Of a DNA stretch of 9,944 nucleotides, positions 1 to 6,400 are shown piece after piece; positions within the stretch are counted from its first letter, which is position 1, and every line of letters begins with the position of its first letter. The DNA lies in the NCBI RefSeq assembly GCF_905212195.1, contig NZ_CAJMDQ010000080.1:1-9944 (forward strand), read 5' to 3'. The stretch is from an uncultured Anaerotignum sp. (GTDB lineage: Bacteria; Bacillota; Clostridia; Lachnospirales; Anaerotignaceae). The position numbers and the translations under genes are program-made. The notes beneath the pieces were generated by a model that was not told the DNA's origin, did not search any database, and worked only from the letters and a program-made list of their open reading frames with translations.

Positions 1-103
1 TTTAATCTTTTCTAAGAATTAACTTTTAAATATCGGACAATCATCGTTCTATATCCGGTATATTTTCTCAAATTTCAAAGCAAAATTTGGATTTTTTGTC
101 CTA

Positions 104-119
104 TGTAAAATATTTTACA
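104..119. promoter_or_regulatory. Perfect 16-bp palindrome upstream of the transporter gene (candidate operator)
   Basis: The sequence TGTAAAATATTTTACA is identical to its own reverse complement and ends 23 bp before the transporter start codon. The TGT...ACA ends with an AT-rich centre are typical of dimeric helix-turn-helix operators. It resembles the GlnR/TnrA box (TGTNA-N7-TNACA) but its centre is one base too short. No convincing -35/-10 pair could be fixed in bases 1-142. A TAAAAT at 106-111 inside the palindrome could serve as a -10, in which case a bound protein would block the promoter. In AT-rich DNA a palindrome of this kind can also arise by chance. Confidence 0.35.
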
Positions 120-142
120 AAAGTAAGGGGGTTCTTTTTCTT

Positions 143-1066
143 ATGTTAAATAATAGAAGTACGCGGGGAGCACTTCTTTGTATATTCAGTGCCTGCCTAT
201 GGGGCTTTACCGGTACCGTTGGACAATTTCTTTTTCAGCAGATGGGCATTTCTTCCAAGTGGCTGGCCTCCAATCGTATGTTGGCCGCGGGTGTTTTTCT
301 TCTAATATATATCTATTGGCGCAGAGGAAGAGAAATTTTTGACATTTGGAAAAATAAAAAAGATGCAAAAGACATGTTGTTATTCAGCTTAATCGGGATG
401 TTGTTTATGCAGTACGGTTATTTTCTTGCCATTGGGCATTCCAATGCTGCCACAGCTACCGTTCTGCAGTATCTGGCGCCTGTAATGATTGTCGTTTATG
501 TTTCCATACGGTATCATAAAATTCCATCCTTATTTGAATTCTCCGCTGTGCTCTGCGCGCTCCTGGGAACATTCCTGTTGGCAACCCACGGAAATGTAAA
601 AAGTTTGTCTATTTCTCCACTGGCTTTATTTTGGGGACTGCTTTCTGCCGTTGCTCTGGCCTTTTACACCGTATTCCCCAAAAATCTGCTGCGGAAATAT
701 GACACCATACTCCTCATTGCCTGGGGTATGTTAATCGGCGGCATCTGTACCAATTTTGTTGCACCCTTCTGGCATTTCGAAGGGACTCTCAATCTGGTTT
801 CCATTGGATGTATCCTTTTTGTCATATTCTTTGGTGCCATGCTGCCCTATTTGACTTTCCTTTACGGTGTAAAATATATTGGTCCCACAAAATCCAGTCT
901 GCTGGCTTCTGTTGAACCATTATCCTCTACAGCTGCATCGGTCCTTTGGCTCCACACTCATTTGGAATGGATTGACTATATCGGCATTGCCTGCATCATT
1001 GCAACCGTATTCCTTCTTTCCGTTCAGCCAAAACCCAAAATGAAAAAACAAAAAAGTATTCAATAA
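143..1066 (+). CDS. EamA/DMT-family membrane transporter
   Basis: This encodes a 307-aa polytopic inner-membrane protein of the drug/metabolite transporter superfamily, whose members usually export amino acids or other small metabolites. The substrate cannot be told from sequence. Roughly ten hydrophobic segments can be seen, forming two EamA repeats of about 140 residues each. The first starts at residues 9-30 (GALLCIFSACLWGFTGTVGQ) and the second around 155-180 (SPLALFWGLLSAVALAFYTV). The LWGFTG and AVALAFYTV segments are typical of the start of each EamA half, and 307 aa is the normal family length. The C-terminal tail is short and lysine-rich, so it should be cytoplasmic. The ATG at 143 is preceded by AAGGGGG with about 11 nt spacing, which is a somewhat long gap. 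The gene stands alone and converges on the alanine racemase gene. A 16-bp palindrome lies just upstream. Family assignment is firm; function is open. Confidence 0.9.
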   Translation: MLNNRSTRGALLCIFSACLWGFTGTVGQFLFQQMGISSKWLASNRMLAAGVFLLIYIYWRRGREIFDIWKNKKDAKDMLLFSLIGMLFMQYGYFLAIGHSNAATATVLQYLAPVMIVVYVSIRYHKIPSLFEFSAVLCALLGTFLLATHGNVKSLSISPLALFWGLLSAVALAFYTVFPKNLLRKYDTILLIAWGMLIGGICTNFVAPFWHFEGTLNLVSIGCILFVIFFGAMLPYLTFLYGVKYIGPTKSSLLASVEPLSSTAASVLWLHTHLEWIDYIGIACIIATVFLLSVQPKPKMKKQKSIQ

Positions 1067-1067
1067 A

Positions 1068-1105
1068 AAAAGCCTGAAATTCTTAAATCAGAATTTCAGG
1101 CTTTT
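1068..1105. terminator. Bidirectional intrinsic terminator between convergent genes
   Basis: Perfect 16-bp inverted repeat with arms at 1068-1083 and 1090-1105 and a 6-nt loop. The core stem is AGCCTGAAATTCT. It is flanked by A-runs on the left and T-runs on the right, so both transcripts end in a stem followed by U residues. The tract is longer and cleaner for the - strand. It starts 2 nt after the transporter stop codon and ends 15 nt beyond the racemase stop, so it serves both genes. Confidence 0.9.
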
Positions 1106-1120
1106 CTATTATGCAATCAA

Positions 1121-2320
1121 TTATTTATAACGATGCAGAACATGGTCTACGATACCAACAATCTTGCCGCCTTCCAGATATACACGAGGCACTCTCTTTG
1201 TGATAACACAAGTTAATTCATAGTTGATGGTATGCAGTTTATTTGCCAGTTCTTCGATAGGCAGGACTTCGTCGCCCTGTTTACCGAATACAACAACTTC
1301 ATCGCCCATTTTTACGCCGGGAATATCTGTTACGTCCAGCATGCACTGGTCCATGCAGATTCTGCCAACAACGGGAGCAAATTTGCCGTTTACCAGCATT
1401 CTTGCATCATTAGACAGGTTTCTGTTGTAACCGTCTGCATAGCCGATGGGTACGGTCGCGATGATTCTGTCTGTTTCTGCTGTGTATGTTCTGCCGTAAG
1501 ACAGCTGAGAACCTGCAGGAACATGTTTTACCAGACCGATAGTGGTTTTCAGTGTCATCAGAGGCTTCAAGTCAATTCTGCCTTCGCATTCGTCAGAAGG
1601 AAGCATACCGTATGTAATGATACCGGAACGGCACATATCCAGATGTTTTTCAGGATAAGAAATGATGGTAGCACTGTTTGCGCAATGACGCAGACCAATG
1701 TCAACGCCTGCTTCTTTCAGTGCGTCTGTCATTTTCATGAAACGATGGAACTGCATATCTGTAAATGCAGGGTTATCGCCCTGATATGCATCTGCAACGG
1801 CGTGATGGGTAAAGATACCTGTAATATGGATATTGGGCATTTTGCTCACTTCAATGATTTCTTTCAGGGATTCTTCAAAATTTTCATCATCTGTCTGGAA
1901 ACCAACACGTGTCATACCTGTATCCAGTTTGATATGGCCATCTACAACAACGCCAGCTTTTGCTGCTGCTTCCTGAAGGGCTTTGCAGTATTCCATGCCA
2001 ATCAGCGCCTGTGTAATCTTCTGTTCTGCAAGAATATTTGCACAGTCAACGGGAGTATATCCTAAAATCAGAATGGGCTTTGTAATACCTTCTGTACGCA
2101 GGCTCATACCTTCTTCGATATTGGAAACACCAAACCAGTCAAAACCTGCTGCTTCCAGTTTACGGGCTATAAAACCATCGCCATGACCATAGCAGTCTGC
2201 TTTGACGATACCCATAACTTTCTGACCATCTTTCATTTTGGCTTTGATGCTCTTAATATTATAGTCCAGCGCATCCAAGTCAATTTCTGCCCAAGTTCTT
2301 CTAATAAAATCCATCTTCAT
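1121..2320 (-). CDS. alr: Alanine racemase (PLP-dependent)
   Basis: Alr interconverts L- and D-alanine in the cytoplasm and supplies D-Ala for peptidoglycan. In an alanine-fermenting anaerobe it could also feed D-Ala into catabolism (inference). The 399-aa length is normal. The fold-type III PLP barrel comes first: the Schiff-base lysine is K40 in VKADCYGHG, and the Arg expected to face the PLP ring is R138 in KLDTGMTRVG. The C-terminal beta domain follows, with the second catalytic base Y275 in LSYGRTYTA and the RICMDQ motif near 320-325. The usual KADAYGHG has Cys instead of Ala at position 43, a tolerated variant as far as I know. The start at 2320 has AAAGGA with about 5 nt spacing. A second in-frame ATG at 2314 (residue 3) has about 11 nt spacing and is equally possible. 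It has its own promoter, so it need not be co-transcribed with the reductase gene upstream. Confidence 0.95.
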   Translation of the reverse strand: MKMDFIRRTWAEIDLDALDYNIKSIKAKMKDGQKVMGIVKADCYGHGDGFIARKLEAAGFDWFGVSNIEEGMSLRTEGITKPILILGYTPVDCANILAEQKITQALIGMEYCKALQEAAAKAGVVVDGHIKLDTGMTRVGFQTDDENFEESLKEIIEVSKMPNIHITGIFTHHAVADAYQGDNPAFTDMQFHRFMKMTDALKEAGVDIGLRHCANSATIISYPEKHLDMCRSGIITYGMLPSDECEGRIDLKPLMTLKTTIGLVKHVPAGSQLSYGRTYTAETDRIIATVPIGYADGYNRNLSNDARMLVNGKFAPVVGRICMDQCMLDVTDIPGVKMGDEVVVFGKQGDEVLPIEELANKLHTINYELTCVITKRVPRVYLEGGKIVGIVDHVLHRYK

Positions 2321-2379
2321 ACGCTTCCTTTCTGAATTGTCTGTTAAACAAAGACAAACGTTTTTGTTTCAGCATGTAC

Positions 2380-2408
2380 ATTATAACATACAATGAATTT
2401 TTTTGCAA
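2380..2408 (-). promoter_or_regulatory. Sigma-A promoter of alr
   Basis: On the - strand, TTGCAA (2408-2403) and a perfect TATAAT (2385-2380) are separated by 17 nt, and a TG one base before the -10 makes an extended -10. Transcription should start near 2373, giving a leader of about 53 nt. That leader can form either of two overlapping hairpins: 7-bp arms at 2346-2352/2363-2369, or 6-bp arms at 2337-2342/2352-2357. These are short, so a regulatory role is only a possibility. The -35 hexamer and spacer length are the same as in the lcdC promoter. Confidence 0.8.
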
Positions 2409-2470
2409 TAATGGACTAAATTATTTGTTGATGTATGACATCTTTTAGACAAAATTAACAGAAAATTAAC

Positions 2471-4396
2471 TTACGCAAGGTAAAAACGTGAGAACAGCTC
2501 AAAGACACTTTTCAGACCTTCATCCACATCTGCCACATGGTCTGCATCCCCTACAACGGCATAAGAAAGTCTTTCATCCATCAAAGCCATGGCGATTTCA
2601 CTGGTAGAAACAGAATCGGAACCGCATGCCAGAATCAAATGATCCGCTGTAACGAAAAATGGCTGGCTACCAATGGAAATCATGACCTTTTTCCCATCAA
2701 AAGAAGTCACTTTTGTATCACACATGGTCTGAACGCCTGCCTGCTTCAGACCGTTCAGCAAAGGTCTTGCCATTGCCCCCAGTTCTGCCCCCATACGGCT
2801 GTTTGCTTCCAAAATTTTAATTTTTGCTTCAGGCAGTTTTTCCACCAAAAATTCTGCCACTTCCAGCCCTAAAGAACTGCCGCCTACAATGACAATCTGC
2901 CCCTCACCATAAGGTTTCAAGGCTTCTTCATCCATTCGCAGCACATCCTGTGCCAACTGATAAGTTGTGCTGTCCATGCCTTCAATCTGAGGAATCACTG
3001 GCTCACTGCCCATTGCCAGCACTGTGAGATAAGGTTTCTTTTCCATCACAGTGTCCACATCAGCTTCTTTGCCAAGGATAATGTTAACGCCCAATTCTTT
3101 CAATGTATGTTCCAGATAGGAAACGAAAGTGCCGATTTCTTCTTTTCTGGGAGGTAATTTTGCCAGATTCAGCTGACCACCCAGTTGATCTTCCTTACAA
3201 ACCAATGTTGTTAAGAAACCGCGTTCAGCAGACTTTTTCGCAGCATACATGCCTGCAGGGCCACCGCCAATGACAAGGACTTCTTTTCTGGTAGCAATTT
3301 TTCTGCGCTGATTTTCCATATATTCATTGCCTGCTTCAGGACAGAATGCGCAGTGCAGCTCTTTGCCCTTCAAAACATCCATAATACAGTGATTGCAAGC
3401 CTGACAAGGGTTAAACATCTCCTGTTTCTGCAATTTTTCCACATAATGAGCATCTGCAAGGAAAGCTCTTGCGGAACCTACAAAGTCACACACTCCTTCT
3501 TCCAAAACCCTTTCTGCTGTTTCTGCATCCTGAATGCGGTTGCATGCAATGACAGGCACGGAAGTATATTTTTTCACTGCTCCAGCCAGTGGCGCATAGG
3601 CTCCTTTAGATACGTAGAAGGAAATCTGTTCCACAGGAGATTCATGCCAGCCGCCTGTTACAGTAATGGCATCAATCAAGCCTTCTTTTTCCGCTTTTCT
3701 GCAAAAGACAATGGTATCTGTCAGTTCATAACCGCCATCCAGCATCTGTGCGCCAGAAACTTTTATCAAAACGGGATAATCCCCCACAGATTCTCTTACC
3801 GCCTGCAAAACTTCCAAAGGATACGCCATTCCTTTGTCTTCTCCCATACCATATTTGTCTGTCCGTAAATTAGTAATAGGAGAAAGGAATTCAGACAGCA
3901 GATATCCTGCGGAAGCACTGATTTCCACTGCATCTACGCCGTTTTCTTTACAAAATGCTGCTGCTTTTGCAAAGTCTGCCTTTGTCTGCATCAAATCTTC
4001 CTCTGTCATTTCCTTTGGTTCTTCGCGGAAAATGGGAGAAGCCACTGCAGATGGTGCCAGAAGCGGCTTATCCCCATGATTTTTTCTGCTTTCGTTTCTA
4101 CCACAATGGAATAACTGTACAATCAATTTACAATCATGTTGGTGCAGACGTTCCGCCAATGTTTTCAGGCTATTTCCGTCTAATGTATCTGCATGGTACA
4201 TGCCTTTCAGTGCACCTGCATCATTCACACCTAAAACCATAGTGACTGCTGCTGCCCCGCCCTTTGCACGTTCTTCGTAAAAGGCATATTCTCGTTCTGT
4301 CAGCGCATCGCCTTCAGCGAAACCTGTATGCATAGCCAGCATAATCCAGCGATTTTTCAATTCCAAATTTCTAATTTTAGCGGATGAAAACTGCAT
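2471..4396 (-). CDS. OYE-type Fe-S flavoprotein, 2,4-dienoyl-CoA reductase/enoate reductase class
   Basis: A 641-aa cytoplasmic flavoenzyme expected to reduce an activated C=C bond with NAD(P)H. Domains in order: FMN TIM barrel (about 1-325), Fe-S cysteines C331, C334, C337 and C349 (spacing C-x2-C-x2-C-x11-C), an FAD/NAD Rossmann domain with VLVIGGGPAGMYAA at 374-387, and a second dinucleotide fold with IVIVGGSSLGLEVAE at 501-515. The active site looks like E. coli FadH: Y165 (SAGYLLSEFLSP) and H251 (TGGWHE) sit where its Tyr166 and His252 do. The HGAHGYL motif of other OYE relatives is absent. Length is normal for the class. I chose the ATG at 4396, which has AAAGGAGG and 7 nt spacing. The frame stays open for 22 codons upstream, but that extension would contain this ribosome binding site. 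The gene lies downstream of pct behind a terminator, and no clear hairpin terminator follows it before alr. The substrate is unknown. Confidence 0.85.
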   Translation of the reverse strand: MQFSSAKIRNLELKNRWIMLAMHTGFAEGDALTEREYAFYEERAKGGAAAVTMVLGVNDAGALKGMYHADTLDGNSLKTLAERLHQHDCKLIVQLFHCGRNESRKNHGDKPLLAPSAVASPIFREEPKEMTEEDLMQTKADFAKAAAFCKENGVDAVEISASAGYLLSEFLSPITNLRTDKYGMGEDKGMAYPLEVLQAVRESVGDYPVLIKVSGAQMLDGGYELTDTIVFCRKAEKEGLIDAITVTGGWHESPVEQISFYVSKGAYAPLAGAVKKYTSVPVIACNRIQDAETAERVLEEGVCDFVGSARAFLADAHYVEKLQKQEMFNPCQACNHCIMDVLKGKELHCAFCPEAGNEYMENQRRKIATRKEVLVIGGGPAGMYAAKKSAERGFLTTLVCKEDQLGGQLNLAKLPPRKEEIGTFVSYLEHTLKELGVNIILGKEADVDTVMEKKPYLTVLAMGSEPVIPQIEGMDSTTYQLAQDVLRMDEEALKPYGEGQIVIVGGSSLGLEVAEFLVEKLPEAKIKILEANSRMGAELGAMARPLLNGLKQAGVQTMCDTKVTSFDGKKVMISIGSQPFFVTADHLILACGSDSVSTSEIAMALMDERLSYAVVGDADHVADVDEGLKSVFELFSRFYLA

Positions 4397-4423
4397 TTCA
4401 AATCCTCCTTTATTCGTAAAAAA

Positions 4424-4432
4424 ATCATACCA
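4424..4432 (-). promoter_or_regulatory. Possible extended -10 element for the OYE-type reductase gene
   Basis: TGGTATGAT on the - strand matches the extended -10 pattern (TGN-TATAAT with one mismatch) and would start transcription about 20 nt before the ATG. No recognisable -35 lies 16-18 nt upstream, so this is a weak call. Confidence 0.25.
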
Positions 4433-4494
4433 TTCTTTTCTTTTCAGCATACCACAGAACACTCTTTTTTACCATAAAAAAGGAACTCTCTAAA

Positions 4495-4554
4495 GCAACT
4501 TCCCCTTAAGAAAACATTGATTTTCCTTTTTCTTGATTTCTTAAGGGGAATTGC
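4495..4554. repeat. Long inverted repeat (14-bp perfect arms) between pct and the reductase gene
   Basis: The arms TTCCCCTTAAGAAA (4500-4513) and its exact complement (4537-4550) are extended by GCAA/TTGC (4495-4498 and 4551-4554) with one bulged base. The loop is 23 nt. On the - strand it is followed by an AT-rich segment and, 13 nt later, a run of six T, so it is not a classical terminator. It could be a backup terminator, a stem in the 5' leader of the reductase mRNA, or a protein-binding site. Confidence 0.6.
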
Positions 4555-4602
4555 AACGGCTTTCTTTATAAGAAAATAGAGCCGATAAATCCTTTACAAA
4601 AG

Positions 4603-4645
4603 AAGAAAGCTGAAATCCTTGTACTACAAAGATTTCAGCTTTCTT
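4603..4645 (-). terminator. Intrinsic terminator of the lcdC-lcdA-lcdB-pct operon
   Basis: A perfect 15-bp stem has arms at 4603-4617 and 4631-4645 and a 13-nt loop. On the - strand it ends in a pyrimidine tract (TTTCTTCTTTTG). It lies 65 nt beyond the pct stop codon, where the operon should end. The + strand side is also T-rich, so it could work in both directions. Confidence 0.8.
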
Positions 4646-4709
4646 TATTTTCTTATGAAGAAGCCTCAAACGAGAACTCCTTGTGTTCCATTATGCAGAA
4701 ATAAAGGAA

Positions 4710-6290
4710 TTAGCAGCCTTCTTTCATTTCTTTCAGACCCATCAAACCTTCTGCAAACAGTTTTGCATCCATCAGTTTGATTTCGCCGTTAGCATCTCTG
4801 TCAACGATGGGTTCGAAATCCATCATATCCAAGATCTGTGTCTGCAGGTCGATACCAGGAGCGATTTCTGTCAGGTGCATACCATCTTCTTTCAGCTGGA
4901 ATACGCATCTTTCTGTGATGTACATAACTTCCTGTTTGTTCTGCAGAGCGATATCGCCGTTGAATGTGATCTGTTCAACGTCTTTCAGGAATTTTTTCTG
5001 TTTACCTTCCTGAGCGATAACTACTTTACCATCTTCAACTTTTACTTTCAGGCCGCCGGCTGTGAAAGTACCGCAGAAGAATACTTTGTGTGTGTTCTGA
5101 GTGATGTTGATGAAGCCGCCGCAACCAGCGATTCTAGGACCGAATCTGGAAACGTTGATGTTACCATGGCCGTCACATTCTGCCAGACCCAGGTAGCACA
5201 GATCCAGACCGCCGCCATCATAGAAGTCGAACTGATAACCCTGATCCAGCAGAGCGTCTGCGTTGTAAGCAGAACCGAATCTGATGCCGCCAGCGGGAAC
5301 GCCGCCAACAGCGCCGCCTTCTACTGTCAGTGTCATGAAGTCGCCGATACCTTCTTCGTTAGCAACAGATGCAACATATTCAGGAGCACCTACGCCCAGG
5401 TTAACTGCAACGTCTTTTTCCAGTTCCATTGCACCACGACGACCAATGATCTTTTTAGCGCTCAGAGGCAGGGGTTCGGGAGCAACGTCAGGCATACGTT
5501 TTTCACCGGACAGAGTAGGATCGTATTCGCAATCCAGTGTCTGCTGATGATCTGCGGAGTCAGCTACTACTACGTAGTCAACATAGATACCAGGAACTTT
5601 AACCAGTCTAGGATCCAGAGTACCAGCTTTCACAACTCTTTCTACCTGAACGATAACGATACCGCCGCTGTTTTTAACAGCCTGGCATACGGATGTACCT
5701 TCCAGAGGAGATACTTCTTTTTCGAAGGAGATGTTACCGCTTTCGTCTGCATATGTACCTCTGATCATAGCTACATGAATAGGGAATGCAGGGTAGAACA
5801 GGTAATCCTGACCTTTGATGTTAACCAGTTCGATGATATCTTCTTTTGTGATATCGTTTACTTTACCGCCGCCATTTCTGGGGTCGATGAAAGTACCCAG
5901 ACCAACTTTTGTGAAAGTACCGGGTTTATGAGCAGCGATATCTCTGAACAGGTGGCACAGAGCACCCTGAGATACGTTGTAAGCTTCCATTTTGTTTTCC
6001 AGAGCCATTTTTACCAGAGCGGGAACTGTTGCCCAGTGACCTGCGATATATCTTTTCAGCATGCCTTCATGAGCATAGTGTTCAGCGCCACGGCCGTCTT
6101 TGTTACCCTGAGAACCGCAGTATACATATGTCAGGTTGTTGGGTTCGCCTGTTTCCAGGAATCTTTTTTCAACTGCTTTGTTCAGTGCTTCAGGAATAGC
6201 ACTTGCAACGAAACCGCTGGTAGTGATGGTGTCACCATTTTTTACAAGTTTAGCTGCTTCATCAGCAGTAATAATTTTAACTTTTCTCAT
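4710..6290 (-). CDS. pct: Propionate (lactate/acetate) CoA-transferase
   Basis: A 526-aa family I CoA-transferase. It moves CoA from propionyl-CoA (or acetyl-CoA) to lactate, which makes lactoyl-CoA for the dehydratase and releases propionate. The N-terminal half covers about residues 1-260 (start MRKVKIITADEAAKL). The C-terminal half carries the catalytic glutamate E324 in LTVEGGAVGGVPAGG, the same number as the active-site Glu of C. propionicum Pct (524 aa). I place the start at 6290, with GGAGG and 9 nt spacing. An in-frame ATG at 6320 would add ten residues whose codons contain this ribosome binding site, and the added residues do not match the family. It is the last gene of the operon, 110 nt after lcdB, with a strong stem-loop in the gap. 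It contains no TTA, CTA or TCA codons, a sign of strong codon selection and high expression. Confidence 0.97.
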   Translation of the reverse strand: MRKVKIITADEAAKLVKNGDTITTSGFVASAIPEALNKAVEKRFLETGEPNNLTYVYCGSQGNKDGRGAEHYAHEGMLKRYIAGHWATVPALVKMALENKMEAYNVSQGALCHLFRDIAAHKPGTFTKVGLGTFIDPRNGGGKVNDITKEDIIELVNIKGQDYLFYPAFPIHVAMIRGTYADESGNISFEKEVSPLEGTSVCQAVKNSGGIVIVQVERVVKAGTLDPRLVKVPGIYVDYVVVADSADHQQTLDCEYDPTLSGEKRMPDVAPEPLPLSAKKIIGRRGAMELEKDVAVNLGVGAPEYVASVANEEGIGDFMTLTVEGGAVGGVPAGGIRFGSAYNADALLDQGYQFDFYDGGGLDLCYLGLAECDGHGNINVSRFGPRIAGCGGFINITQNTHKVFFCGTFTAGGLKVKVEDGKVVIAQEGKQKKFLKDVEQITFNGDIALQNKQEVMYITERCVFQLKEDGMHLTEIAPGIDLQTQILDMMDFEPIVDRDANGEIKLMDAKLFAEGLMGLKEMKEGC

Positions 6291-6328
6291 CGTTAAAATC
6301 CTCCTAAATCTCTTTTGCATAATTCTAA

Positions 6329-6358
6329 GACACTGGGGCAGACTGCTGCCCCAGTGTC
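6329..6358 (-). other. GC-rich intercistronic stem-loop between lcdB and pct
   Basis: Perfect 13-bp stem (arms 6329-6341 and 6346-6358, GACACTGGGGCAG and its complement) closed by a 4-nt loop. It starts 42 nt after the lcdB stop and ends 38 nt before the pct ATG. On the - strand the stem is followed by CTTAGAATTATGC, not a U-tract, so it should not be an efficient intrinsic terminator. Such elements commonly protect the 3' end of the upstream message, mark a processing site or cause partial termination. It is the most stable structure visible in the operon. Confidence 0.85.
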
Positions 6359-6400
6359 AAAGTATTTAAATTACTTTTTTAATTACGAAATGGATGTGAA

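Larger units (their letters stand above)
4397..4709. other. Noncoding stretch between pct and the OYE-type reductase gene
   Basis: These 313 nt carry no credible gene. From the pct side they hold a terminator (4603-4645), a short inverted repeat with arms CGGCT/AGCCG at 4557-4584, and a long inverted repeat (4495-4554). The last 100 nt, before the reductase gene, should contain its promoter, but nothing close to consensus is present. Candidates are an extended -10 TGGTATGAT at 4432-4424 without a good -35, and TTGCTT (4498-4493) with TATGGT (4476-4471) at 16 nt spacing, which would overlap the long inverted repeat. Confidence 0.6.

Noticed and set aside
104..119. Exact GlnR/TnrA box
   Set aside because: The consensus has 7 nt between TGTNA and TNACA, while this palindrome has 6. 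It is kept only as an unassigned candidate operator.
2321..2470. Terminator for the OYE-type reductase gene
   Set aside because: Only a 9-nt direct repeat (AAAATTAAC, 2451-2459 and 2462-2470) and A/T-rich sequence are seen after the stop, with no stem followed by a U-tract. Read-through into alr remains possible.
4397..4462. 22-residue N-terminal extension of the OYE-type reductase from an ATG at 4462
   Set aside because: It would contain the strong AAAGGAGG ribosome binding site placed 7 nt before the ATG at 4396, and family proteins start close to the FMN barrel.
4683..6296. 537-aa open frame on the + strand covering pct
   Set aside because: It is in codon-aligned antisense register to a certain gene, lacks a ribosome binding site, and its Cys/Phe/Gln-rich composition is what antisense of biased codons gives. 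pct motifs on the other strand are unmistakable.
6291..6320. Ten-residue N-terminal extension of Pct from an ATG at 6320
   Set aside because: The extension contains the GGAGG that serves the ATG at 6290, and the family N-terminus begins at MRKV.
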